A stretch of 64,000 nt of DNA from Leptolyngbyaceae cyanobacterium (GTDB lineage Bacteria; Cyanobacteriota; Cyanobacteriia; Cyanobacteriales; Aerosakkonemataceae). The position numbers were made by a program, and so were the translations under genes. The notes beneath the pieces are model-generated. The model was not told the origin of the DNA. It saw nothing but the letters and a program-made list of their open reading frames with translations, and searched no databases. Positions 21,934 through 30,108 of this stretch are shown here, one piece after another (positions within the stretch are counted from its first letter, which is position 1; each line of letters opens with the position of its first letter). The stretch spans positions 32,820 to 96,819 of the forward strand of contig DATNQN010000053.1 of NCBI GenBank assembly GCA_036703985.1, in the 5' to 3' direction.

Positions 21934-22548
21934 ATGAATTCAGAAGAAGCGATTATTACTCCCCAAGAACGTACTGGTATTAGCTTACTGCGTCAGTTTG
22001 AACCAGATATTTGGGTTGTCGTAGACGGTGGGCATCCTGCCCCTTTGGATCTAAATGGTTCTGGGGCTGGAGTTATCATATTGCGGCGTTTTTGGGATAT
22101 GGAAAACCTGCCTAATCATCAATTTTGCGTTAATTGGGAACACTATAGCTATCCTTTAGAAAATTGCGATAATTCGATGAATGCAGAAATTTGGGCGGCA
22201 ATCAAAGGTTTGGAAATCCTCGCAAATTTGCCTGAAAAAAAACCGATTTGGTTAATTAGCGATAACTCGGCAGTTACTACAATCCAAACTAAACTATTAG
22301 TAATTGAATTGGGTTTAAAAAACGCTCAACGCTACGCCAAAGAATTAGAACTGTCTCCTGCAAAGGAATTAGCTGATTTGTTCTTGCAAACGCAACCTTG
22401 TCAATTGATATCATTACAAGAGTTAAAACCGGAAGGATTTAATCTTATTTTAATTGCTGCCCATCAAGCTGCCCACGAACTAGCAACTAAAGCTGGATTA
22501 ACTATAAGAAAATATATTGATGATGTCCAAAGGAATGATGATGAGTGA
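21934..22548 (+). CDS. RNase H-like fold protein with a conserved acidic tetrad
   Basis: 204 aa. The layout matches the RNase HI superfamily: Asp31 in the first strand (WVVVDGGH), a Gly-rich turn (LNGSGAGVIIL), Glu85 in the first helix (MNAEIWAAIKGLEIL), Asp110 ending the fourth strand (IWLISDNSA), and a C-terminal helix AAHQAAHELATKAG where Glu182 sits where RNase HI has its last Asp. This reading is mine from pattern alone. If correct, the protein could cleave RNA of RNA-DNA hybrids, but the inserts differ from classical RnhA. Its last 8 nt overlap the NUDIX gene, so the two are probably translationally coupled. Confidence 0.6.
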   Translation: MNSEEAIITPQERTGISLLRQFEPDIWVVVDGGHPAPLDLNGSGAGVIILRRFWDMENLPNHQFCVNWEHYSYPLENCDNSMNAEIWAAIKGLEILANLPEKKPIWLISDNSAVTTIQTKLLVIELGLKNAQRYAKELELSPAKELADLFLQTQPCQLISLQELKPEGFNLILIAAHQAAHELATKAGLTIRKYIDDVQRNDDE

Positions 22549-23098
22549 TTTAAAGAAATGGAAAATATTGCGATCAAATGTTGTTTTTGATAACCAATGG
22601 TTTAAGATTCGCCAAGATGCGATCGAATTGCCCAATGGCAACATTATAGATGATTTTTTCGTATTAGTCAGGCCGGATATAGCATTAATATTTCCCGTTA
22701 CTGTTGATGGAAATATTGTTTTCGTTCGTCAATACAGACACGCTACGGGAGAAATTTTATTAGAACTGCCTGCTGGTAGCTTTAATCCAAACACGGAAGA
22801 TCCGGAAACAGCAGCTAGACGGGAATTAATCGAAGAAACTGGTTACGTTCCGACAGAAATGATTAAATTAGGTACTATTTATGATAATCCGATCAAAGAT
22901 ACTAATCAAATTCATATTTTCCTAGCTAAAGATGTGAAGATTGGTGGTAAGCAGCAGCTAGATTTGACCGAAGAAATTGAATTAGAATTAATTCCAGTTT
23001 CCCAAGTAATGAATAAAATAGCGTCTGGAGAAATTCGGGTTTCCGGATCGATCGCTGCTATTGTGTTAGGGTTGAAGTTTCTAAGAATAGAAGTCTAA
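22541..23098 (+). CDS. NUDIX hydrolase (ADP-ribose pyrophosphatase-like)
   Basis: 185 aa from the last of three consecutive ATGs (22535, 22538, 22541), which is best spaced from AAAGGA at 22529-22534. The NUDIX box is present: LPAGSFNPNTEDPETAARRE and LIEETGYV, with the metal-binding REx2EE core; it is two residues longer than the strict GX5E spacing. The region FVRQYRHATGEILLELPAG is typical of the ADP-ribose/sugar-nucleotide branch. It hydrolyses a nucleoside diphosphate linked to another moiety. It overlaps the RNase H-like gene by 8 nt. Confidence 0.9.
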   Translation: MSDLKKWKILRSNVVFDNQWFKIRQDAIELPNGNIIDDFFVLVRPDIALIFPVTVDGNIVFVRQYRHATGEILLELPAGSFNPNTEDPETAARRELIEETGYVPTEMIKLGTIYDNPIKDTNQIHIFLAKDVKIGGKQQLDLTEEIELELIPVSQVMNKIASGEIRVSGSIAAIVLGLKFLRIEV

Positions 23099-23124
23099 AT
23101 TGACTGAATATAAACTATGTCATA

Positions 23125-23169
23125 ACCTACAGGGTGAACGGTGCGTTACGCTTCGCTAACACACCCTAC
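23125..23169. repeat. Dispersed GTGCGTTA...TAACACACCCTAC palindromic repeat
   Basis: A member of the palindromic family with arms like AGGGTG..GTGCGTTA and TAAC(A/G)CACCCT around CGCTTCGC. It lies between the convergent NUDIX and metallophosphatase genes and may also form a terminator hairpin. A related element lies at 32212-32246. Confidence 0.6.
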
Positions 23170-23179
23170 ATCTTTAATT

Positions 23180-24181
23180 TTATCTCGGATTCTTATTTGC
23201 TTCGATGATTTCTTGGCGGAAAGAAAAGAGATTGCGATCGCTTGGATCTACTCTCGCACGCAGCCAATGAACGTCAGGAGAACCAAAAGTTTCTACTCTG
23301 GTAAAATTTTCGATTCTCCGTTTATTTTTTGAGTTAATTAGTGGTTTATCAAGGCGAAAATAATGGCTGTCTCCATGTACTAATACTACTTGTTTACTAA
23401 AGTTTAAAGTTTCAGTTTCCAAAGCATTAATAAAATCATTATAACCTGCTCGTTCCTTGTTAGTTGGTTCTAACTCAAACCAAGGATTTGCTTGAATAAT
23501 TAACATAATTCCTTGGTTGTTATTGCGTTTTGCCAAAGCAAAAGATTCTCGCATCCAAGCTAAAGTAGCAGTATTTCTTTCGCGATATTCTGCATCATCT
23601 TCCGGGGTGCGCCCAAAATTATTATTGCTTCCGGTTATGTTCAACCCTACAAACATTACATTGCCATAATTCCAGCGAATATTTTCTCTGAATTTGCGAT
23701 ATTGAGGATTTTCGCTTTGTTGGGAAAAGCGGAGAGTTTGCTTACCTAAACTCTGGTTATTCGCAAAAAAGATTTGCCGTAATTTGGTTAGTCTTTCGGT
23801 GGGATTGTAACCGCCAGCCGATGAACGATGGCAATCAGTCCATTCGTTATCACCTAAAATTAAAATGAAAGGAAGCTCGAATTTATCAAATAGTTCTTTT
23901 CGTTGATAAAACATTTCGTCAGTGCAAGGGCTACTCCCGCTTTTGATGTCGCCGTCATGCACTACGAAAGCTAATCGATTTTGATTGATTTCGGCAATTA
24001 AATTGGGAAATTTAGCTTCTTGTTCGGCGTCGTAAGGTAAGTCACCAATTAAAGCGAATTCAAATATACTGTTGGTTGATTCTTGGTTGAAAGCTGGTTG
24101 AATATAATGAAATAAGCTGAAAGCTATAATAAAGAGTGATAATAATGACATTAGGAAGTATTTTTTGATGCGATCGTTCAT
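23180..24181 (-). CDS. Secreted or membrane-anchored calcineurin-like metallophosphatase
   Basis: 333 aa. An uncleaved anchor or signal peptide (about 8-30) precedes a metallophosphoesterase core: ALIGDLPYD (first Asp), VHDGDIKSG (second), LILGDNEWTDC (Asn) and LVHGDSHYF (C-terminal His). These match the binuclear metal ligands GD, GDxxD-like, GDNE and GH/GDxH. Phosphatase or nucleotidase activity in the periplasm is expected; the substrate is unknown. The ATG at 24181 is well supported by the signal sequence. The gene lies 254 bp downstream of argZ on the same strand, separated by tandem hairpins. Confidence 0.87.
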   Translation of the reverse strand: MNDRIKKYFLMSLLSLFIIAFSLFHYIQPAFNQESTNSIFEFALIGDLPYDAEQEAKFPNLIAEINQNRLAFVVHDGDIKSGSSPCTDEMFYQRKELFDKFELPFILILGDNEWTDCHRSSAGGYNPTERLTKLRQIFFANNQSLGKQTLRFSQQSENPQYRKFRENIRWNYGNVMFVGLNITGSNNNFGRTPEDDAEYRERNTATLAWMRESFALAKRNNNQGIMLIIQANPWFELEPTNKERAGYNDFINALETETLNFSKQVVLVHGDSHYFRLDKPLINSKNKRRIENFTRVETFGSPDVHWLRARVDPSDRNLFSFRQEIIEANKNPR

Positions 24182-24259
24182 AATTAATGTTTATATTCGC
24201 TTTGAGAAATTAACCGCAAATGAATAGCCTCTTGCCAAAGTCGATATCTCATCAGTATT

Positions 24260-24310
24260 ATCTGTGTTCATCTGTGTTCATCTGTGGATATCTGTGGTAA
24301 AAAACGCAGA
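24260..24310. repeat. Dispersed ATCTGTGTTCATCTGTG tandem-unit repeat
   Basis: At least three copies of the unit (GT)TCATCTGTG, the reverse complement of the repeat at 14199. It forms part of the 5' flank of the metallophosphatase gene. Confidence 0.65.
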
Positions 24311-24346
24311 ATGTGGATAGTAACACAGATGAAGTGAATTAGTAAC

Positions 24347-24416
24347 AGATACCTGACTTCTTAACAAAGTCAGGTATCTCTCAGCTTTTAGGTAATATAT
24401 AAAACCTTACCTAAAA
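24347..24416. repeat. Two tandem perfect hairpins downstream of argZ
   Basis: Hairpin 1 is a perfect 13-bp stem (24347-24359 / 24367-24379) with a 7-nt loop. Hairpin 2 is a perfect 10-bp stem (24386-24395 / 24407-24416) with an 11-nt loop. They start 20 nt after the argZ stop on the minus strand. Neither is followed by a good T-run, so they may protect the mRNA 3' end or terminate inefficiently. Confidence 0.6.
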
Positions 24417-24435
24417 AGCATTCTGGATTCTTCTT

Positions 24436-26550
24436 TTATGCTTTTTGAGCGACTTGATAAGGACTGGTCAACTTATCCAATTGTTGAACTAACAAACTGA
24501 GGAATAAGCCGACATCGGTAACGACGCCAACGGATTCGATCGAACCGCGATCGCTCAACTTGGTGACGACGGCTGGGTTGATATCCACACAAACCATTTT
24601 CACACCAGAAGGCGTCATATTACCCACACCGATCGAGTGCAACATGGAAGAAAGCATCAGAATCATGTCTGCGCCTTCCAGCAACTGAGCATACTCTTGT
24701 TGAGCCTTCAGCAGATCCATTTGGGTATCGGGCAGTGGGCCATCATCCCGGATCGAACCGGCGAGGCAGAATGGGATATTGCTGCGAACGCATTCGTACA
24801 TGACGCCACTTCTGATGATGCCTTGTTCGACGGCGTTGGCAATGTTACCGCAGCGACGAATGGTGTTAATCACTTTCAGGTGGTGGCGGTGTCCTCCCCG
24901 CACGGCGACGCCTCGCTTCATATCCACACCCAAGGAAGTACCCATCATCGATTGTTCGATGTCGTGAACGGCGATCGCATTTCCACCCAGCAACGCCTGC
25001 ACGTAGCCATTGCGAATTAAACGAGACAAATGTTCGCCACCGCCAGTATGAATTACTACTGGGCCAGCAGTAACTACTACTTTACCTGCGCGATCGCGAA
25101 TTTGGCGCAATTCCCAAGCAATTTGCTCGACGACTAATTCCACTCGGCGTTCGCTGGAAACACCAGACGCCATGAAGCTGAATTCTTGGGTATTCCGTTG
25201 TTCGCGAGATTGCGTTTTGCGGATCGTGCGGATACCTTCCACGCCGACAATTACTAAATCGCCTACTTCCAAATCCCGCAGTAGTTTGCAGCGAGCCACT
25301 GGGCCATCGGGAGTGTGAGTAACTGCGATCGCCGCATCCATCCGCTGATTTTGTACTTTTACCCACTCGCAATTTACCCGTACTTCCGTCGGATAAATCG
25401 TCGTCACGTAGAAATCATCGGGAGACACGCCAGCTTGGGTAACTATTTCCGTGTTCACGTCGCAAACTTCTTGCGGACGAGGTACGGCACCCAAATCGAT
25501 CAGCTGGGTCATGATTTCTTCCATGATCTCATGGGAAGGAGCCGACACTTTTACTTCTGCCGAAGAAGTACTTTGTCGTTGTTCTCCCAAGCTGAAATTG
25601 AGGACTTGGAAACTACCGCCGTTGTTGATAATCGTATCTAAGGCGCGACTGATCAAACCAGAATCCAACAGGTGTCCTTCCATGCGAATCGTGCGGCTTT
25701 CTACCGACACATTGGCGTGGAGTTCCGTTCTGATCGGCTCAGTTACCCGCAGGGTCAAGCATTTCGCCGCACCACCAGCTTTCAAAAACTCGGTGAGGGG
25801 AGTTTCTTTCACTTCAAAGCCAACTTTTGCCAAGCGCTGTTTCAGGCTGTCGCTGGCTTTGTTCATGATGACGATATGGTCTACGTTCACTGCATTACAA
25901 GCGAAGTTAACCGCATCCGCTTCCTCAATGGCAATCCGCTTTTCCGGTGCTACCCGCATTTCGATCAAGCGATTCGAGTAAGAGTCAAACGCGGCTGGAT
26001 AGTAGAGCAAATAGCCGCCAGATAAAGGACAGAAGCAAGTATCCAAGTGATAGAAGCGCTCGTCCACCAATCGCAGGGAAATTACCTCAATGTCCAGCCA
26101 TTTGGCAATATAAGGATGGGAGTCCAGTTCCGATCGAAAACCGTATCCCGCCCACAGCCAACGTCCTTCCCGGTCTAGCAAAGCGTCACCCGCACCTTCA
26201 AAGGGCAGGTCTTTGGGCAGTTCGTGAACGGTGTAACCTTGGGATTCAAACCATTCTTTGAAGTGCGGTTCTTCCCCTTGACGCTCTTTGTGGAAAAAGC
26301 GGCTGAGGACTACGTTTTGACCGAGAACTAATCCTGCGTTGGCGGTGAATACCATATCTGGCCAACCTTTTTGGGGTACGACCAAATCGACTATGGCATG
26401 GTCTTTGATCAGGTAGTGAAGTCCTTGCCACTGCTCAACGGCGCGATCGCGAGAGGATTTGTGAATATTGCCTTCCATCCAAGGATTAATTACATAATCC
26501 ACGTCATAGTGGTCGGGCTGGCACATGAGGAAGCGAATCGGAGAACTCAT
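24436..26550 (-). CDS. argZ: Arginine dihydrolase / ornithine cyclodeaminase-type enzyme (ArgZ/AgrE family)
   Basis: 704 aa, the expected length for this cyanobacterial family. The N-terminal ~280 residues are a guanidine-hydrolysing pentein domain in which the catalytic residues known for ArgZ/AgrE fall at the expected numbers: Asn22, Asn71, Glu118, His168 and Cys264 (GGAAKCLTLRV). A middle domain follows, then a C-terminal domain of about 350 residues with VVVTAGPVVIHTGGGEHLS. Established work on family members shows arginine converted to ornithine plus ammonium; in AgrE the C-terminal part turns ornithine into proline. The reaction feeds nitrogen from arginine and cyanophycin breakdown. 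The start ATG at 26550 is supported by the Asn22 numbering. Confidence 0.93.
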   Translation of the reverse strand: MSSPIRFLMCQPDHYDVDYVINPWMEGNIHKSSRDRAVEQWQGLHYLIKDHAIVDLVVPQKGWPDMVFTANAGLVLGQNVVLSRFFHKERQGEEPHFKEWFESQGYTVHELPKDLPFEGAGDALLDREGRWLWAGYGFRSELDSHPYIAKWLDIEVISLRLVDERFYHLDTCFCPLSGGYLLYYPAAFDSYSNRLIEMRVAPEKRIAIEEADAVNFACNAVNVDHIVIMNKASDSLKQRLAKVGFEVKETPLTEFLKAGGAAKCLTLRVTEPIRTELHANVSVESRTIRMEGHLLDSGLISRALDTIINNGGSFQVLNFSLGEQRQSTSSAEVKVSAPSHEIMEEIMTQLIDLGAVPRPQEVCDVNTEIVTQAGVSPDDFYVTTIYPTEVRVNCEWVKVQNQRMDAAIAVTHTPDGPVARCKLLRDLEVGDLVIVGVEGIRTIRKTQSREQRNTQEFSFMASGVSSERRVELVVEQIAWELRQIRDRAGKVVVTAGPVVIHTGGGEHLSRLIRNGYVQALLGGNAIAVHDIEQSMMGTSLGVDMKRGVAVRGGHRHHLKVINTIRRCGNIANAVEQGIIRSGVMYECVRSNIPFCLAGSIRDDGPLPDTQMDLLKAQQEYAQLLEGADMILMLSSMLHSIGVGNMTPSGVKMVCVDINPAVVTKLSDRGSIESVGVVTDVGLFLSLLVQQLDKLTSPYQVAQKA

Positions 26551-26720
26551 AAAATCAATTACAGTGAAATAGACGCAGAAACTCTAATTGGATACAGACT
26601 TTCCATGTACCAATTCTGTGGAATTTGTTACAAAATCTTTGCCCCTTATTTTTATTGAAAGTCGGCTCCAGAGGCTAAACTCTATTTTATTACGTGACGG
26701 CCACAGGTGAGCAGGAAAGA

Positions 26721-26757
26721 GGGGATGGGGAGATGGGGAGATGGGGAGATGTGGGGA
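26721..26757 (+). repeat. ATGGGGAG tandem repeat with G-quadruplex potential
   Basis: Five GGGG runs separated by spacers of 2, 4, 4 and 6 nt (GGGGATGGGGAGATGGGG and on to a final GTGGGG). Four or more G4 runs with loops under 7 nt meet the usual quadruplex rule. It lies about 150 bp upstream of the cyclase start, on the coding strand of that gene. Confidence 0.7.
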
Positions 26758-26790
26758 CGCGGTGAAAGAAGATCTGAAGAATTAATTATT

Positions 26791-26830
26791 TGACTCCTGA
26801 ATTCTGACTCCTGAATTCTGAATTCTGACT
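26791..26830. repeat. Dispersed GAATTCTGACTCCT tandem-unit repeat
   Basis: Three units of TGA(A)TTCTGACTCC. It belongs to the same family as 16672-16700 and the inverted copy at 28110-28158, so the cyclase gene is flanked by it on both sides. Confidence 0.65.
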
Positions 26831-26903
26831 CGGAGACTTCAAACTTCATCCTTTCAGAAAAGCTATTGTTAAAACAAGCCTTTTGAAATCGACAAGAGTT
26901 GTT

Positions 26904-28097
26904 ATGTCCGATCGAGTGATCGCGATGATGTTTACTGACCTGGTGAGTTCTACTGCCATTAAACTCAAGTTACCGGGGGCTGACATCAACACCAACAACC
27001 ACTTATACCGTGACACGATTTTGATGCCCCATCGTCAGCGAGTGCTGGAAATCATTAATGCTTATGATGGACGGAAAGTGGAAACGATCGGCGATGCTTT
27101 TTTTCTGGTTTTCCCTAATCCCGTTGATGCAGTGGAATGCGCGGTAGCAATCCAACAAAGCCATATTTCTGACCAGATTCCCACTCCGTTGGGGCCACTG
27201 CAAGTTACGATCGGCATTCATACTGGTAGCCCAATTCCTGATGACGATCGCTTTATCGGTCATGAAGTAGATTATGCCGCTCGTATAGCGGCCTTAGCTA
27301 GTGCCGAGCAAATCTTACTTTCGGAAGTCACCGCCGTTTTGGTGCGACAAGGACGAGTCTCTGGTTTAACATTACACAGACATGAAGACCGAGATTTAAA
27401 AGGAATTGGCCCAGTACCGATTTTTGAATTGCTCTACAACAACAAACAACCTCAACCTCTTAAAGACCGCTTAAAACCTCAAGAATACAAAAATGTTGAG
27501 GCAGCTATTCCCATTTATCAAAATGCTTTATTCACTCAAACAGAAACCGAAAATTTAACTAATCAACCAGCTTCTGAGGTTGCTAACCATCCTGCATCCA
27601 ACTTAACGATACCAACAGAAATCCATCAACAATTACAAACTTTGTTAGCCAATCATATTGGGCCGATGGCTAGCTTACTACTGCCACAAGCTTTACAGGA
27701 AGTTTCTACTCTGCCGGATTTAGTCAATCGCTTAGCCGTTTACGTTCCCGACACTTGCCGCCAGCAGTTCCAATCAGAAGCAAAAGCTTTATTAAAACCA
27801 TCAAATCAAGCATCATCAGCTACCAATCAAAATCCTGTTAATTCAAAATCCCACATCTCTCAGCCCGTTGCCAAAACTCATGCTATTCCAGCAACAATTG
27901 AGGCAAGTTTTTTGCAAATTTGCGAACGAGAATTAGCTAAATTAATCGGCCCGATGGCTAAATTTATCGTGCAAGAAACTATATCTAAACAGCCAAACTC
28001 GTCCCGCAAACAATTAGTAGAAGCTTTAGCTAAACAAATTCCTACTCCTCAAAAAGCCCAAGAGTTTAGTCGAAAATTGTTAAGCGAAAAATCGTAA
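26904..28097 (+). CDS. Class III adenylate/guanylate cyclase with duplicated C-terminal domain
   Basis: 397 aa from the ATG at 26904; a TTG lies 21 nt upstream. The catalytic domain (about 1-185) has both metal-binding aspartates, Asp12 (MMFTDLVSST) and Asp64 (ETIGDAFFLVF), with Lys58 near the base-recognition position. The domain is soluble and no sensor precedes it. After a Gln/Pro/Asn-rich linker come two copies of a ~60-residue helical unit: IHQQLQTLLANHIGPMASLL (about 240-300) and LQICERELAKLIGPMAKFIV (about 335-395), both with the IGPMA core and a late Q/E-x-F motif. Similar units follow some cyanobacterial Ser/Thr kinases, from memory. It makes cAMP or cGMP; which one needs assay. Confidence 0.87.
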   Translation: MSDRVIAMMFTDLVSSTAIKLKLPGADINTNNHLYRDTILMPHRQRVLEIINAYDGRKVETIGDAFFLVFPNPVDAVECAVAIQQSHISDQIPTPLGPLQVTIGIHTGSPIPDDDRFIGHEVDYAARIAALASAEQILLSEVTAVLVRQGRVSGLTLHRHEDRDLKGIGPVPIFELLYNNKQPQPLKDRLKPQEYKNVEAAIPIYQNALFTQTETENLTNQPASEVANHPASNLTIPTEIHQQLQTLLANHIGPMASLLLPQALQEVSTLPDLVNRLAVYVPDTCRQQFQSEAKALLKPSNQASSATNQNPVNSKSHISQPVAKTHAIPATIEASFLQICERELAKLIGPMAKFIVQETISKQPNSSRKQLVEALAKQIPTPQKAQEFSRKLLSEKS

Positions 28098-28109
28098 GGA
28101 GTTAGGGTT

Positions 28110-28158
28110 CAGGAGTCAGAATTTAGAATTGAGGAGTCAGAACTCAGAAGTCAGAATA
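28110..28158. repeat. Inverted copy of the GAATTCTGACTCCT repeat family
   Basis: Units reading AGGAGTCAGAATT and GAGGAGTCAGAACTC, the reverse complement of the array at 26791. It starts just after the cyclase stop. Confidence 0.6.
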
Positions 28159-28219
28159 CAAAGTAACTATTCTCTGCCTTATACTCTCTTTCACTTTCCC
28201 CTGCTCCCTGCCTTTCCCT

Positions 28220-29125
28220 TTAACCATCGCGACGCTGATTTAACATATTCATAGCAACAGAAAGGCTGACTTTCATGCGATTAAATGCAGTGGCAAGCAA
28301 TCCAATTTCGTCATTATAATTTTGGTCGAATTCGGCTTCCATATTTCCCGTGCTGACTTCATTAGCAACTTTAGCAATTTGCTTAATGGGGCTGACTACT
28401 GCTATTTTGAGCAAAACGTTAGTAATAAAAATTGCTAAAGCAAAAGCAGCGGTTACTATTTGCATGACTATTAAAAAAGAGCGACGGGCTTTATTCATTA
28501 CCTCGCTAGCGGGAACGTAAACTACCTGTGTCCCTACGATTTCATTTAACTTCCAACCAAAACCATTTTCACTACCGTAAGTAGCTATTTGACTTTTAGG
28601 TGCAGCGGCAGGGATACTATGACAAACTAGGCAGTTTTGGTCTGTTATTTTAATTGGTCGAGCAATATAAAATAACTCTCCGCTGGGATATTTTCGATAG
28701 CCATTCAATTCTTTTAAATTAGGGTTTTTACGTAAATTTTCAACTAATTCCGTTTCAAAATCATCTGCCTTATCTCGTAAGTTAGTTGGATTGAGAGTAG
28801 CATCTTTATAAAATAACTCGTTATAGATCGGCTTGCTCCGCAATGATTCAAACACTTCTCTAGCTGCATAGGATGGAATTGATTCTGCTAAAAATTCTGG
28901 CTGTGTATCTAAGATAGGCATTAATAGAGGGTTAACTCGATCGTTGGTATAAGTCCGTACTGCACTAATAGTGTCCATCAGCAGTAAAGTTTTAGAAGTT
29001 ACTTCGGTTTCTGCCTTTTGATTTAAAGCTGTAGACAAAGCTAAACCACTCATGCCGATCCCAACTAGAACCACTAAAATCAAAATCAGGTTAAATTTTT
29101 GAGTGAGCTTTAAGTTTCTTAGCAT
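28220..29125 (-). CDS. DUF3365 (Tll0287-like) c-heme sensor with HAMP domain, no output domain
   Basis: 301 aa from the ATG at 29125 (MLRNLKLTQKFN); a 31-residue extension to 29218 is possible but has no support. Membrane helix 1 (about 12-34), then a periplasmic DUF3365-type sensor domain with a single c-type heme motif CLVCH (Cys165, Cys168, His169), membrane helix 2 (about 213-238) and a HAMP linker (about 240-290). The protein then stops: no kinase, GGDEF or methyl-accepting domain follows. A redox or small-ligand sensor is implied, whose partner must be another protein. It is divergent, with 101 bp between, from a PhnD-like lipoprotein. Confidence 0.85.
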   Translation of the reverse strand: MLRNLKLTQKFNLILILVVLVGIGMSGLALSTALNQKAETEVTSKTLLLMDTISAVRTYTNDRVNPLLMPILDTQPEFLAESIPSYAAREVFESLRSKPIYNELFYKDATLNPTNLRDKADDFETELVENLRKNPNLKELNGYRKYPSGELFYIARPIKITDQNCLVCHSIPAAAPKSQIATYGSENGFGWKLNEIVGTQVVYVPASEVMNKARRSFLIVMQIVTAAFALAIFITNVLLKIAVVSPIKQIAKVANEVSTGNMEAEFDQNYNDEIGLLATAFNRMKVSLSVAMNMLNQRRDG

Positions 29126-29226
29126 TTTTACTCTAGACCTTTTTGCCAAGATGAGCCTAAAGTTTAACACAAGCAGCTTATATGGTGTAAAGTTATTTAA
29201 CCTTTCGCTACTTTCCAACGAACCTT

Positions 29227-30084
29227 ATGGTTACACGTCGCTTGTTACTTTCTCAAAGTCTTTTAGTTTTAGGAGGCTGTACATTTTTTAAATCCGATCG
29301 ACAAATAACTCTAAGTAAATTATTAATAGGAATAGTTTCTTATGAAGAAGGCGATCGCTCAATTGAAAAATATAGTAAGTTAATTAATTATTTAGAGACT
29401 GAAACCAAAAGCGTGATTCAATTAGAGCCTGCTTTTAATGAAATTAAAGCTGTTGAACGAATTCAAACGGCAAGCTGGGATTTAGTGTTTGCACCGCCAG
29501 GATTAGCAGCTATTGCGATTAATAAAGCGCGTTATTCACCGCTTTTTCCTCTCCAGGGCGTGAGCGCTTTACAGCCAATTTTAGTAGTACTTAAACAAAG
29601 TAAAATAAATCAAATATCCGATCTGACTAACCAGAAAGTTGCATTAGGTCAACCTGGTTCTGCTACAGGATATTACGTACCGCTATATAACCTTTACGGC
29701 CTGACTTTGGCAGAAACGATCTTAGCAGCTACACCACAAAGAATTTTAGAGTTAATTGCTAAAGGAGAAGTGGCTGCTGGTGCTTTGTCTCAAGCAGAAT
29801 TCGATCGCTATCGATCGCAATTTAAGGACACTGAGTTTCGGATTATTCATCGGGGTGCAAGAGTTCCGGCAGGAGCAGTTGCGATCGGCCCCAATGTAGA
29901 ACGCCATCAAAAAGAGTTAATTACCGCAGCAATGACAAATGTTTCGCCAGATTTAGCACAAGAAACGGGTTATATTCCCAATGCTAAAGTACCTGATTAC
30001 ACGATGTTAATGAGAATGATTGAAAGAGTAAAATCTATCGAAGTGCAAATTAAAGAAAAGCCTGCTCGTTTGGTTTCTAGTTAA
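29227..30084 (+). CDS. PhnD-like substrate-binding lipoprotein
   Basis: 285 aa. The N-terminus has a lipobox (LLLSQSLLVLGGC, Cys18), so it is exported and lipid-anchored. The mature part is a type 2 periplasmic binding fold of the phosphate/phosphonate (PhnD) class: LLIGIVSYEEGDRSIEKYSK, WDLVFAPPGLAAIAINK, LGQPGSATGYYVPLY and GEVAAGALSQAEFDRY. No ABC ATPase or permease gene is adjacent, which argues against a simple importer. Stand-alone members are often ligand-binding partners of membrane sensors, and the divergent DUF3365-HAMP gene is an obvious candidate. Confidence 0.85.
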   Translation: MVTRRLLLSQSLLVLGGCTFFKSDRQITLSKLLIGIVSYEEGDRSIEKYSKLINYLETETKSVIQLEPAFNEIKAVERIQTASWDLVFAPPGLAAIAINKARYSPLFPLQGVSALQPILVVLKQSKINQISDLTNQKVALGQPGSATGYYVPLYNLYGLTLAETILAATPQRILELIAKGEVAAGALSQAEFDRYRSQFKDTEFRIIHRGARVPAGAVAIGPNVERHQKELITAAMTNVSPDLAQETGYIPNAKVPDYTMLMRMIERVKSIEVQIKEKPARLVSS

Positions 30085-30108
30085 CAGTTATCAGTATCAT
30101 ATCTCTCC

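Larger units (their letters stand above)
26551..26903. other. 353-bp divergent intergenic region with G-tract and repeats
   Basis: Between argZ and the cyclase gene. It contains the G-quadruplex-like tract (26721-26757) and the GAATTCTGACTCC repeat (26791-26830), each annotated separately. No ORF or RNA gene is supported. Confidence 0.5.
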
